NCBI GenBank assembly: GCA_964236445.1
Contig: CAXSDR010000017.1
Location: 1-46,851 of the forward strand
Length of the DNA: 46,851 nt
Reading direction: 5' to 3'
Source: CAXSDR01 sp964236445
GTDB lineage: Bacteria > Actinomycetota > Actinomycetes > Motilibacterales > Motilibacteraceae
The notes under the pieces are model-generated. The model worked only from the letters and a program-made list of their open reading frames with translations. It was not told the origin of the DNA and made no database searches. The position numbers and the translations under genes are program-made. Shown here piece by piece: positions 1 through 8,683 of the stretch (its first letter is position 1; every line of letters begins with the position of its first letter).

Positions 1-631
1 CGGACGCGATGTCGATGAGTCCCAGCTCGGTCCCGCTGCGTTCAGTAGACGACGTCTGCCCAAGCGCGACGGTCCGGCTCTTGAAGCCGGCGGCGATCAG
101 CGTCCGGCGGTCGGGCATCCAGCCCACGACCGTGTGGGAGTCGGGCACCGGGACCGATCGGCGGCGTCCCGTGAGCAGGTCCTGCACGACGACCGAGCCG
201 CCGCCACCCCAGGCACCGGTGTAGGAGACGAGCTGACCCCCGTCAGGCGAGAGGAGCGTGTCCTCACCCGGGTGCTGCTCGTCGACGCCGAGACGGTCGG
301 TCATGCGGTAGCCGCCCGGTCCCACGACTGCCACAGCCGACGTGTCACCGGGGCCGTAGTAGGGATGTCCGGAGCCGCTCATGAGAATCGAGGCACGCCC
401 GCGCGGGTGACCGCTGGCCGTCGGAGTCCAGTAACCGGGGTTGGGCAACCGGTCCGGCAGCCCCAACGACGCGGAGCTCCGCAGCGGTGCGGGGGTCGGG
501 GTCAGGAGCGCGCGCGTCGATCCCACGAGGGTGACGACGAGTCCCCACGTGACGGCGAGGAGCAGCACCCCCAGCGCGAGGGTGTGACGGCGGGTAGAAC
601 GCCGACGCAGCCGGTCGTAGGCGATGGTCAT
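1..631 (-). CDS. Membrane-anchored beta-propeller-like protein, C-terminus outside window
   Basis: An open frame runs from ATG at 631 to the left edge without a stop, so only about 210 N-terminal residues are visible. A basic N-terminus (RRRSTRRH) is followed by one hydrophobic segment (about residues 17-33), so it is probably a signal anchor with the rest outside the membrane. Behind it come propeller-like phrases such as LLSPDGGQLVSY and VVVQDLLTGRRR. It is clearly paralogous to the upstream gene at 628-1968: LPDRL, GGYRMT, DE-HPGE, LLSPDG and QDL-TGR occur in both, in the same order. Its ATG overlaps that gene's stop (ATGA), so the pair is translationally coupled. No catalytic motif is seen and the function is unknown. 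Confidence 0.72.
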   Translation of the reverse strand, partial: MTIAYDRLRRRSTRRHTLALGVLLLAVTWGLVVTLVGSTRALLTPTPAPLRSSASLGLPDRLPNPGYWTPTASGHPRGRASILMSGSGHPYYGPGDTSAVAVVGPGGYRMTDRLGVDEQHPGEDTLLSPDGGQLVSYTGAWGGGGSVVVQDLLTGRRRSVPVPDSHTVVGWMPDRRTLIAAGFKSRTVALGQTSSTERSGTELGLIDIAS

Positions 632-1968
632 GGACGAGGCCGGATGCCGTGGCGCACGACCCGGCTCAGGAACGAGCCGTGGGCGAGGAGCAGCGCTCCG
701 GTCGTCAGCGCGATGACGACGTAGCCCACCGTGGGCAGGATCACCCGGGGCGGCGTGGGGTTCGCGAATGTGCCGTTGGTCGCGATGGCGTGGTCGGCGA
801 CGTCGATCGCGAGCACCTGCGAAGGTGCGCGCAGAACCGTACGAGGCGAGCGCCCGGGCCGGAGCCCGACGAGGTCGGCCCGGCGTACGTACTCGAAATA
901 GGTGCGCTCGCCCAGCGGGGGACGGGCGCCTCGCTCGGGACGGAAGGCGACGGCGAGCAGCTCGCCGTCGGCTCGCCACCCCAGGGTCCGCAGTGCGAGG
1001 GCGTCTCGCACCGGCGTGAAGCCAGGTGCCGCCACGCGTTGGCCGGTCGCGGCGTCGAGCAGCGAGACCTGCCAACGGTTGTGTCCGCGAGCCAGCTCCG
1101 TCACCGCGAGCGACCGGCCGTCTGGAGTCCAGGCCCCCTTGCCGCCCAGCGTCGTGCCGGTCGGCAAGGTCAGGTTGAGCAGCTGCCGCCCGTCGTCGAT
1201 CCGGGATATCCGCAGCCTGGGTCCGAGCTGCCAGGCCAGCCGTGTGGCGTCCGGGCTGACGGCGACGGCGAAGCCGTCCGGCAGCAGCGCGGTGCCGACA
1301 CCGGCACCGGTATTGATCGGCGCGTCAGCGATGGGTCGGTAGGTGCCCATCGCCAGGTCCCACACCCCTAGGTCGGCACTGCCCACGTCGAGTCCGGGTG
1401 AGAGCACCAAGCCGCGCCCGCCGGGCAGCCACGCCAGCGCGTCGCGGTGGGCGGGAAGCGTCACATCGAGGACGCGCCCCGTCGTGAGGTCCTGCAGGTG
1501 CGCCGTCCCGAAGGGCGCGATCAGTCCCTCGTTGTAGAACACAGCTCGCCCGTCGGGTGAGAGCAGGAGCTGCTCGCCCGGGTGGATCTCGTCGAGCGGG
1601 GAGCGCGGGGTCATGCGATAGCCGCCGCGCCCGATGAGCGCGGCCGCGTTCGTGTCTTGGATCCTGGTGAACGGCAGCTGCGAGCCGGTCATCACCACGG
1701 ACGCCGCTCCTCCGGGGTCTTGCGCCGCCGAGGGCGTGCGCCAGGCGGGATAGCTGAGGCGGTCGGGCAGGACGAGCGTGGCCGAGTCTGCGGGCGGCCG
1801 GCTCGGTCCTGGCCTCAGCAGCGCGAGGCTGGCGCCGGCGAAAGGCACGACGAGGAACGCGGTGAGACAGAGCCAAGCGATGACGCGCACGGCGTCGCCG
1901 GCGGTGGCCCTGGCCGGCGGGTCGCTGAGCGGCGCGCGTGCTGGGGCCGCAGGTGCGGTCGTCGTCAT
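628..1968 (-). CDS. Membrane-anchored beta-propeller (WD40/TolB-like) protein
   Basis: 446 residues from ATG at 1968, preceded by GGAGGG. Longer in-frame starts exist but lack a ribosome site and would run into prfC. There are two membrane segments: one near residues 27-50 (VIAWLCLTAFLVVPFAG) and one near the C-terminus (VGYVVIALTTGALLLAHG). The roughly 330 residues between them have repeated S-PDG/W-PDGRSL-type blades (LLLSPDGRAVFYNEG, GAWTPDGRSLAVTE), as in WD40 or TolB-like propellers. This suggests an extracytoplasmic propeller held by both ends. It is the first gene of a two-gene operon with its paralogue and is divergent from prfC across 92 bases. Substrate or partner is unknown. Confidence 0.75.
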   Translation of the reverse strand: MTTTAPAAPARAPLSDPPARATAGDAVRVIAWLCLTAFLVVPFAGASLALLRPGPSRPPADSATLVLPDRLSYPAWRTPSAAQDPGGAASVVMTGSQLPFTRIQDTNAAALIGRGGYRMTPRSPLDEIHPGEQLLLSPDGRAVFYNEGLIAPFGTAHLQDLTTGRVLDVTLPAHRDALAWLPGGRGLVLSPGLDVGSADLGVWDLAMGTYRPIADAPINTGAGVGTALLPDGFAVAVSPDATRLAWQLGPRLRISRIDDGRQLLNLTLPTGTTLGGKGAWTPDGRSLAVTELARGHNRWQVSLLDAATGQRVAAPGFTPVRDALALRTLGWRADGELLAVAFRPERGARPPLGERTYFEYVRRADLVGLRPGRSPRTVLRAPSQVLAIDVADHAIATNGTFANPTPPRVILPTVGYVVIALTTGALLLAHGSFLSRVVRHGIRPRP

Positions 1969-2060
1969 GAGCCCTCCGAGTCTGGTGATCAACAGGAGCA
2001 CCCAGACCGGGCAAAAGGTTGTCGTCCACTCCGTCCGCCCGGATCCGGCATCCTTGAGGG

Positions 2061-3707
2061 GTGACCACCACCCCGACGGCTCCGCCGACGCAGCCATCGC
2101 AGCCGATGAAGTCGACGAAGTCCAAGGCGGCCGTCGAGGTGCTGAGCCAGGCCGCCCGGCGGCGTACGTTCGCGGTGATCTCGCACCCTGACGCCGGCAA
2201 GTCCACCCTCACCGAGGCGCTTGCACTGCACGCCCGTGTCATCTCGCAGGCCGGCGCGATCGACGGCAAGTCGGGTCGTCGGGGGACCGTCTCGGACTGG
2301 ATGGAGATGGAGCGCGACCGCGGCATCTCCATCACCTCGGCCGCACTGCAGTTCGCCTATGACGACCACGTCATCAACCTCATCGACACCCCGGGCCACG
2401 CCGACTTCTCCGAGGACACCTACCGCGTGCTGTCGGCCGTCGACGCGGCGGTGATGCTGCTCGACGCCGCCAAGGGGCTCGAGCCACAGACCATGAAGCT
2501 GTTCCAGGTCTGCCGCCACCGGGGGATCCCGGTGATCACCGTCATCAACAAGTGGGACCGCCCCGGCCGCGACCCGCTCTCGCTGATGGATGAGATCCTC
2601 GCCCGCACCGGCCTGCGCCCGACCCCGCTCACCTGGCCCGTGGGAATCGCCGGTGACTTCCGCGGCGTGCTCGACCGGCGCAGCGGGTCGTTCATCGCCT
2701 ACTCCCGCACCAAGGGCGGTGTGACCGCTGCGCCCGAGGAGCACCTCGACCCCACCGCAGCCGAGGCCCGCGAGGGGGAGGCGTGGACGACGGCGGTCGA
2801 GGAGCACGAGCTGCTGCGCGCCGACGGCGCCGACCACGACCAGGAGAGCTTCCTGGCCGAGCAGACGACGCCCGTGCTGTTCGCGTCGGCGTTCCTCAAC
2901 TTCGGCGTCGGGCAGCTGCTCGACGTGCTGGCCGAGCTCGCGCCGCCGCCGGGGGGCCGGCCCGACGCGCAGGGGGAGCCCCGTGCGCTCGACGCCCCGT
3001 TCAGCGCGTTCATCTTCAAGGTGCAGGCGGGCATGGACAGCGCGCACCGCGACCGCCTCGCCTATGCGCGCGTCTGCTCGGGCCGCTTCGAGCGGGGCAT
3101 GGTCGTCACGCACACGGCGACCGGGCGGCCCTTCGCGACGAAATACGCCCAAGCCGTGTTCGGCCGCGAGCGGGCCACGCTCGACGAGGCGTTCCCCGGC
3201 GACGTCGTGGGTCTGGTGAACGCCGCCTCCCTGCGCGCCGGCGACAGTCTCTACGTCGAGGAGCCGGTGGCTTTCCCGCCGCTGCCGACGTTCGCCCCCG
3301 AGCACTTCGCGGTCGTACGTCCCAAGGACGCCGGGCGCTTCAAGCAGTTCCGCCGTGGCATCGAGCAGCTCGACCAGGAAGGCGTCGTGCAGGTGCTGCG
3401 CTCGGACCTGCGCGGCGTGCAGGCGCCGGTGCTGGCGGCGGTCGGGCCGATGCAGTTCGAGGTCGTCACCCACCGCATGGAGCGCGAGTTCTCCTCTCCC
3501 GTACGCCTCGAGCGCCTCGACTACACCCTGGCCCGCCGCACGCGGCACGAGGACGTCGCTGCGCTGAACGCCGAGCGGGGCGTCGAGGTGCTCGAGCGCG
3601 GTGACGGCTCGCTGCTGGCGCTGTTTCCCGACGTCTGGCGGCTGCGACGGGTCGAGCGTGACCTGCCCGCACTCGTGCTCGAGGCGCTCGTGGCGGCGAC
3701 CGACTGA
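2061..3707 (+). CDS. prfC: Peptide chain release factor 3 (RF3), translational GTPase
   Basis: 548 residues, close to the usual length of RF3 (about 530). RF3 is the cytoplasmic GTPase that recycles RF1/RF2 from the ribosome after peptide release. The GTPase motifs are complete: G1 SHPDAGKST (about residues 41-49), the switch region with RGTVSDWMEMERDRGISI, G3 DTPGH, and G4 NKWD. The C-terminal part carries the RF3-specific FKQFRRGIEQLDQEGVVQVL and GPMQFEVVTHRMEREF. EF-G and EF-Tu do not have these. Start: GTG 2061, with GGGG directly against it, so translation may be leaderless. ATG 2106 is the alternative and has no ribosome site either. It is a single-gene unit followed by a large hairpin. 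Confidence 0.95.
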   Translation: MTTTPTAPPTQPSQPMKSTKSKAAVEVLSQAARRRTFAVISHPDAGKSTLTEALALHARVISQAGAIDGKSGRRGTVSDWMEMERDRGISITSAALQFAYDDHVINLIDTPGHADFSEDTYRVLSAVDAAVMLLDAAKGLEPQTMKLFQVCRHRGIPVITVINKWDRPGRDPLSLMDEILARTGLRPTPLTWPVGIAGDFRGVLDRRSGSFIAYSRTKGGVTAAPEEHLDPTAAEAREGEAWTTAVEEHELLRADGADHDQESFLAEQTTPVLFASAFLNFGVGQLLDVLAELAPPPGGRPDAQGEPRALDAPFSAFIFKVQAGMDSAHRDRLAYARVCSGRFERGMVVTHTATGRPFATKYAQAVFGRERATLDEAFPGDVVGLVNAASLRAGDSLYVEEPVAFPPLPTFAPEHFAVVRPKDAGRFKQFRRGIEQLDQEGVVQVLRSDLRGVQAPVLAAVGPMQFEVVTHRMEREFSSPVRLERLDYTLARRTRHEDVAALNAERGVEVLERGDGSLLALFPDVWRLRRVERDLPALVLEALVAATD

Positions 3708-3715
3708 CCCCACCT

Positions 3716-3772
3716 CCATGATCATGAGCACCTCCGTTGCCCCACGGGCAACGGGGCTGCTCATGATCATGG
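3716..3772. repeat. 57-base near-perfect palindrome (REP-like hairpin / bidirectional terminator)
   Basis: The left arm CCATGATCATGAGCA (3716-3730) is the exact complement of the right arm TGCTCATGATCATGG (3758-3772). An inner stem CCGTTGCCC (3734-3742) pairs with GGGCAACGG (3746-3754) around a CAC loop. The joints (cct against ggc) give one C:C mismatch and otherwise pair, so about 26 of 27 positions pair. The outer arms contain nested palindromes (TGATCA, CATGATCATG). It sits 8 bases after the prfC stop and 63 bases before ftsK, with no T-run. It may act as a terminator or be a copy of a dispersed intergenic repeat. Confidence 0.85.
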
Positions 3773-3835
3773 AAGGGTGATGGCTCCGCGCGGCGCGCCT
3801 GTGACTGCTGTGACAGCTGAGGTGTGAGGGCTAGC

Positions 3836-6397
3836 ATGCCCACCATGGCGACCCGTACGTCCGCGAGCAACCCGCGCCCCCGCGTCAGTGGGGGAGCCGC
3901 TGCTGCACGTACGCCTGCGGCCCGGCCAGCACCCCCCCGCACCCCGCGCGCCTCGCGCCCTGCCGCCAAGCGACCGGCCCCCCGCAAGCCCGCCGCCCGG
4001 GCGCCCCGACGTCCCGCCCCGACAGGTCCGGGCCTGCTGTCCCGTGCGTTCATGGCTCTCGGTCGACTTCTGCGCGCCGTCTGGCTCGGCATCGGGCACG
4101 GTGTCGGGGCGACCGCACGGGCCGTGGGCCACAGCGCCCGTGACCTCGATCCCGCGCACCGACGCGACGGGCTCGGCCTCGCGATCGTGGCGGCGGCCGT
4201 GGTGGTGGCTGCTCGAGCGTGGTGGCGGCTCACCGGTCCCGTCGGCGACGCCACCGCCTGGCTCGTGGCGGGCACGCTCGGCGTGGCCGACGTCGTCGTC
4301 CCCGTGCTGCTGCTGGCGCTTGCCCTGCGCGTCCTGCGCCATCCCGACCGCTCGCTCGCGACGGGCCGGCTGGTGGTCGGCTGGGCCGCGCTCATCGCCG
4401 GTGTGGTCGGCATCCTGCACATCACCCGCGGCAATCCCGAGCCGACCGACGGCGCGACCGCCATGCGGGCAGCCGGCGGCGTGGTCGGATTCCTTCTCGC
4501 GTCGCCCCTCGTCGAAGCCGCGAGCGTGTGGCTGGCTGTGCCGATCCTGGCGCTGATCGTCGTGTTCGGGCTGCTCGTGACCACGGCTACGCCGATGCAC
4601 GCGATTCCCGACGTGGTGCTCGACCTGCGCGACCGCGTGAGGGGCTACCCCGCCTACGACGGGTCCGGGTTGCCGGGCCGAGGGCGCAAGCGCCCGCGCG
4701 CCGGCGACGGCGACCTGCCCTATGACACCCCCGTGGTGAAGGAGGTCAAGGACGAGCCGCAGGTCGATCTCGACCTCGACAGGCCGCTGAACCCGGCTCC
4801 CTCCGGCGACAGCCTCCCCGAGCCCGGCAGACTGCGCCGCCCCATGGCCCCCGTGCCCGCTGCCGAGCATGTGCCCGAGCCGCCCGACCACACGCCCATG
4901 CCGCCTCGCGTGGAGCAGCTGCTGCTGTCCGGCGATGTCACCTACTCCCTGCCCGACCCGGCCATGCTCAGTGCCGGCAGCCCGCACAAGACCCGCAGCA
5001 AGGCCAACGACGCCATCGTGGAGTCGCTGACCAACGTGCTCGAGCAGTTCGACATCGACGCCCATGTCACGGGCTTCACGCGCGGCCCGACGGTCACCAG
5101 ATATGAGGTCGAGCTCGGTCACGGCACCAAGGTCGAGCGCGTCACGGCGCTGTCCAAGAACATCGCCTACGCCGTCGCCTCCGCGGACGTACGCATTCTG
5201 TCCCCGATTCCCGGCAAGTCGGCCATCGGCATCGAGATCCCCAACACCGACCGAGAGATCGTGGCCCTCGGTGACGTGCTGCGCTCGCGGGCGGCTACGG
5301 GGGACCCCCACCCGATGCTGGTCGGCCTCGGCAAGGACGTCGAGGGCGGCTTCATCGTCGCCAATCTCGCCAAGATGCCCCACGTCCTCGTGGCCGGCGC
5401 GACCGGCTCCGGCAAGTCGAGCTGCATCAACACGCTGATCACCAGCGTGCTGCTGCGGGCGACGCCCGACGAGGTGCGCTTGGTGCTCATCGACCCCAAG
5501 CGCGTCGAGCTCACGGCCTACGAAGGCATCCCCCACCTGGTCACGCCCATCATCACCAACCCGAAGAAGGCGTCCGAGGCGCTGCAGTGGGTGGTGCGCG
5601 AGATGGAGATGCGCTACGACGACCTCGCCAACTACGGTTTCCGCCACGTCGACGACTTCAACAAGGCGATCCGCGCCGGCACGGTGAGCGTGCCGGCGGG
5701 CAGCGAGCGGGTGCTGCGGCCTTACCCCTACCTGCTCGTCATCGTCGACGAGCTCGCTGACCTGATGATGGTCGCGCCGCGTGACGTCGAGGAGGCGATC
5801 CAGCGCATCACGCAGCTGGCGCGCGCCGCGGGCATCCACCTGGTGCTCGCCACGCAGCGCCCGAGCGTCGACGTCGTCACGGGCATCATCAAGGCCAACG
5901 TGCCGAGCCGCCTCGCCTTCGCCACCTCCAGCGTCACCGACAGCCGGGTCATCCTCGACCAGCCGGGCGCCGAGAAGCTCATCGGCCAGGGCGACGGGCT
6001 GTTCCTGCCGATGGGCGCGTCGAAGCCCGTACGCCTGCAGGGCGCGTGGGTGACCGAGGCCGAGATCGTCAAGATCGTCGAGCACTGCAAGGCCCAGCTT
6101 CAGCCGGTCTACCGCGACGACGTCACGGTCACGGTGGTCAAGAAGGAGGTGGACGAGGACGTCGGCGACGACCTCGACCTGCTCTGCCAGGCGATCGAGC
6201 TGGTCGTGACGACGCAGTTCGGGTCGACCTCGATGCTGCAGCGCAAGCTGCGCGTCGGGTTCGCGAAAGCCGGGCGCCTGATGGACCTCATGGAGACGCG
6301 CGGCGTCGTCGGCCCGAGCGAGGGCAGCAAGGCGCGCGACGTGCTGGTGAAGCCGGAAGAACTCGAGTCGGTGCTCACGGTCCTGCGTGGCGGCTAG
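3836..6397 (+). CDS. ftsK: DNA translocase FtsK
   Basis: About 853 residues. FtsK pumps DNA at the division septum and aligns the chromosome dimer-resolution site. The layout is canonical: an Ala/Pro/Arg-rich N-terminal tail; four hydrophobic segments between about residues 105 and 245 (LAIVAAAVVVAA, VVVPVLLLALAL, VVGWAALIAGVVGIL, AVPILALIVVFGLLV); a linker; and the RecA-like motor with Walker A GATGSGKSS (Lys about 527) and Walker B LLVIVDELADLMM. A C-terminal winged-helix gamma domain that reads KOPS-type sequences follows (TSMLQRKLRVGFAKAGRLMD). Start: ATG 3836 has TGAGGG five bases upstream. ATG 3845 and GTG 3824 are alternatives. The stop codon TAG shares its bases with the stop of the convergent pseudogene. 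Confidence 0.95.
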   Translation: MPTMATRTSASNPRPRVSGGAAAARTPAARPAPPRTPRASRPAAKRPAPRKPAARAPRRPAPTGPGLLSRAFMALGRLLRAVWLGIGHGVGATARAVGHSARDLDPAHRRDGLGLAIVAAAVVVAARAWWRLTGPVGDATAWLVAGTLGVADVVVPVLLLALALRVLRHPDRSLATGRLVVGWAALIAGVVGILHITRGNPEPTDGATAMRAAGGVVGFLLASPLVEAASVWLAVPILALIVVFGLLVTTATPMHAIPDVVLDLRDRVRGYPAYDGSGLPGRGRKRPRAGDGDLPYDTPVVKEVKDEPQVDLDLDRPLNPAPSGDSLPEPGRLRRPMAPVPAAEHVPEPPDHTPMPPRVEQLLLSGDVTYSLPDPAMLSAGSPHKTRSKANDAIVESLTNVLEQFDIDAHVTGFTRGPTVTRYEVELGHGTKVERVTALSKNIAYAVASADVRILSPIPGKSAIGIEIPNTDREIVALGDVLRSRAATGDPHPMLVGLGKDVEGGFIVANLAKMPHVLVAGATGSGKSSCINTLITSVLLRATPDEVRLVLIDPKRVELTAYEGIPHLVTPIITNPKKASEALQWVVREMEMRYDDLANYGFRHVDDFNKAIRAGTVSVPAGSERVLRPYPYLLVIVDELADLMMVAPRDVEEAIQRITQLARAAGIHLVLATQRPSVDVVTGIIKANVPSRLAFATSSVTDSRVILDQPGAEKLIGQGDGLFLPMGASKPVRLQGAWVTEAEIVKIVEHCKAQLQPVYRDDVTVTVVKKEVDEDVGDDLDLLCQAIELVVTTQFGSTSMLQRKLRVGFAKAGRLMDLMETRGVVGPSEGSKARDVLVKPEELESVLTVLRGG

Positions 6398-7022
6398 CCA
6401 TGCTTCTCCGCACGAGGAAGAGCGTCAGCACCTCCTTCGGATCCCCCGAAGACGAGGACCGCGGGGCGAGCCTGCGCGCCGGTGGAAGCCGGCGGGGTGA
6501 ACATGGTGGCGTAGATGCCGTCGACCGCAGGCCGCAGCCGGCGTGCGGTGACGCCCGCCGCTGCTGCCGTTGGCGGTACACGACGGTGCTCGCGACGACC
6601 TCGCCCCCGATTCGGGCGTGCAGGTCCACGTCGTAGCCCGTCGTGCCGGGTTCGAAGAACGTTGCCGTGCCGCCGTCGGGGGGGCCATCAGCTGGAACAG
6701 TCCCATCGGCTCGATGCCGGTGTAGCTTCCGTCGATCGACTCCTCAAGAGTGCTGACGCGTCCATCACCAGGGGGTGAGGAAGCTCGCGGCGGACGTCCA
6801 CGTGGTGCCGTCGACGTCCTTCGACGATGCCTCGATCGAGACCGTCACCGGGACGTCGAGCTGCGCTGTGGCGGGAGCGGCGACCAGCTGAAGGTGCGCC
6901 GGAGCGGCCTCGTGACTCTTGGGAGCACAGCCGACCACCAGCGCCCCGCAGGCCGACATCGCCAGCAGCAGCCCGGCCCGTCGTTCGCGCGTCGCTTGCG
7001 CGCCTTGCGAGCACCGCCGCAT
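6394..7022 (-). pseudogene. Decayed BAAT-type acyl-CoA thioester hydrolase lipoprotein, frameshifted and truncated
   Basis: Three minus-strand frames join into one recognisable protein. Frame 1 (7022 to about 6768) has a lipoprotein signal with lipobox VVGC, then PVTVSIEASSKDVDGTTW and ASFLTP. The next frame reads GDGRVSTLEESIDGSYTGIE then PMGLFQLMAPP. The third reads GTTGYDVDLHARIGGEVVAS. A fourth frame carries AVDGIYATMF and PAVLVFGGSEGG. This order matches the Bile_Hydr_Trans (BAAT N-terminal) domain followed by the start of the hydrolase domain. The breaks lie at a C5 run, a C7 run, and a GGCGG-rich stretch. The frame then stops at 6394, exactly on the ftsK stop, so about 200 residues of catalytic domain with the active-site triad are absent. 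Sequencing error could explain single indels but not the lost C-terminus. Confidence 0.7.
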
Positions 7023-7147
7023 GCCGCGAAGTATCCGGGCTTGATGTTCCTGTCGGGTTTCCGGACCCCGCTGACCTGGTCTCCTGAGTCGGGCGCATCT
7101 GTCAATGACGGCGAGCAGCAGGCGCTCCTGCAGCCTGCGCCGTCGTG

Positions 7148-8395
7148 TCAGGGGATGTCGACCTGCACCGTGGCGCCGGTGCGCAGGTCTCGTCGCCAGA
7201 TGAGGCTCGAGGCACCGTTCGGGAGAACGGCGAACGAGACGTAGGCGACGTACCTCCCGCTGTCCGAGATCGACGGACTCCCGGCATGTGCGGCGACGAG
7301 TGTGGTGATCCCGCCGGGGCGGAGGTCGGTGTGGAAGACGTTGCGTTCGACCGTGAAAGGGTCGAGGGCGATCAGGTCTGTCGTGTCGTAGACCAGGTCG
7401 ATGCCGTGCTCGGACAGGGACGGGTGCGTCGCGGTGCCCGAGACCTGCGGGTCGGGGTTGAGCCCGAACTCGCGTTCCCCGCCACGGATCAGGTCTGTTG
7501 CCACGATGGGCCCGCGACCCGGGTAGCCGATCTCGTTGCTGAAGATCAGCCGCTCGTAGGCGAGGTCACCCCCTCGACCGGAGATTGCCGAGCGGACCGG
7601 AGGCGCATCTCCCGGGCTGGCCTCGAAGCTGCTCGACCCGACCCGACGGATCGCGCCGGTGGTCATGTTCTTGAGATAGAGCCACCATGCGCTGCCGTTG
7701 CCGGCGTTCAGGTTGGGGGCCGCAGACGCGAAGACGATCAGGTTGCCGTCGTCGCTGATCGCGGGGTTCTTCGATCCGTCGTCGCCCATCACGCCTTCGC
7801 TCGTGGCGCTGACAAGGCTCACACGGCCCGTGGCGAGCTCGGTCCGGAACACCTGCCTGTCCACCCAGGCGTATTCCTGGAACGGCGCAGACACGGCATA
7901 GGTCACGAACCGGCCGTCGCCCGAGATCGCTGGATCGTTGAGGCCCCAGATCAACGGCAATGCAGGCAGGGTGACGCGCGTCAAGGTGTTCGTCACGACG
8001 TCGCGAACGAACAGCACCGTGACGTAGAAACCGGTCACGGGGCTCTTGGCCCACGAGAGGAACGCGACGAAGCGGCCGTTGTCGGAGATGGACGGCCCTG
8101 CGGTCTCGGGGATGCCGGTGTCGCTCACCAGGACCGTCCGCTTGGCCTTGACGTCGCGAACGAACACGTCGGCCACACCGTTGGTGTCGCCGGGCACCAG
8201 GTTGTCGACCGACGAGGTGAAGGCCACGAAGCGACCGTCCGCCGAGATCCTCGGTTCGTAGGAACCTTCGTTGGGCGGCCGTACGTACGGGGCTTCGAGG
8301 GCGGTCGCGCGGCCGGCCGCGTGCGCCCCCGCCGGCAGACCGAGAGGAAGCAGGGCGGCCGTCGCCAGCAGGCCAAGGATCCGTCGTCCGCGCAC
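7148..8395 (-). CDS. Secreted TolB/PD40-like beta-propeller protein
   Basis: 415 residues from GTG 8395, with GGAGG five bases upstream, which fixes the start. The N-terminus is a classic Sec signal (RGRRILGLLATAALLPLGL, then AGAHA before the likely cleavage site). The mature part consists of repeated PD40-like blades: EPRISADGRFVAFTSSVDNL, GPSISDNGRFVAFLSW, DPAISGDGRFVTYAV, NPAISDDGNLIVFAS, HPSLSEHGIDLVYD and SPSISDSGRYVAYVS. There are about six blades, each with an S-DGR-VAF signature, plus phrases such as NGVADVFVRDV. Such propellers are usually extracellular binding scaffolds. No enzymatic residues are seen. A minus-strand -10-like TAGTCT lies at 8429-8434. It stands alone between the pseudogene and the divergent RodZ-like operon. 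Confidence 0.85.
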   Translation of the reverse strand: MRGRRILGLLATAALLPLGLPAGAHAAGRATALEAPYVRPPNEGSYEPRISADGRFVAFTSSVDNLVPGDTNGVADVFVRDVKAKRTVLVSDTGIPETAGPSISDNGRFVAFLSWAKSPVTGFYVTVLFVRDVVTNTLTRVTLPALPLIWGLNDPAISGDGRFVTYAVSAPFQEYAWVDRQVFRTELATGRVSLVSATSEGVMGDDGSKNPAISDDGNLIVFASAAPNLNAGNGSAWWLYLKNMTTGAIRRVGSSSFEASPGDAPPVRSAISGRGGDLAYERLIFSNEIGYPGRGPIVATDLIRGGEREFGLNPDPQVSGTATHPSLSEHGIDLVYDTTDLIALDPFTVERNVFHTDLRPGGITTLVAAHAGSPSISDSGRYVAYVSFAVLPNGASSLIWRRDLRTGATVQVDIP

Positions 8396-8683
8396 AGCAA
8401 CCTCCAGTAGCCGGTTCGTCGCGCTCTGAGACTAGTGAGCCCGGGGGTGTTGCGCCATGCCGCGCAAGGTGCCCCAGCTGCCTGCCGCGAGCTGACGTCA
8501 GCGACCCCACGCCGCTGACGAGGCGACAGCGTCACAGACCGCTCGGGTCATGAGATCGGGACCGGCCAGCGCGCCTGCGCGGGAGGCAACCGGGACTGGC
8601 GCCGGGTCCGTAGACTGGGCGCAGCAACCTCGGGTCCCGGTGCTTGCGGTTGGTGCGTGCACAGTCTGGTGGATGGAGTCGCG

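Noticed and set aside
1989..3770. 593-codon minus-strand frame opposite prfC
   Set aside because: prfC carries the GTPase motifs; the opposite frame has no recognisable domain.
3767..6085. 772-codon minus-strand frame
   Set aside because: It is antisense to ftsK, whose motifs are complete; its composition is His/Gly/Arg-rich without domains.
7145..8410. 421-codon plus-strand frame opposite the secreted propeller gene
   Set aside because: The minus-strand gene has a ribosome site, signal peptide and blade repeats; this one has none.
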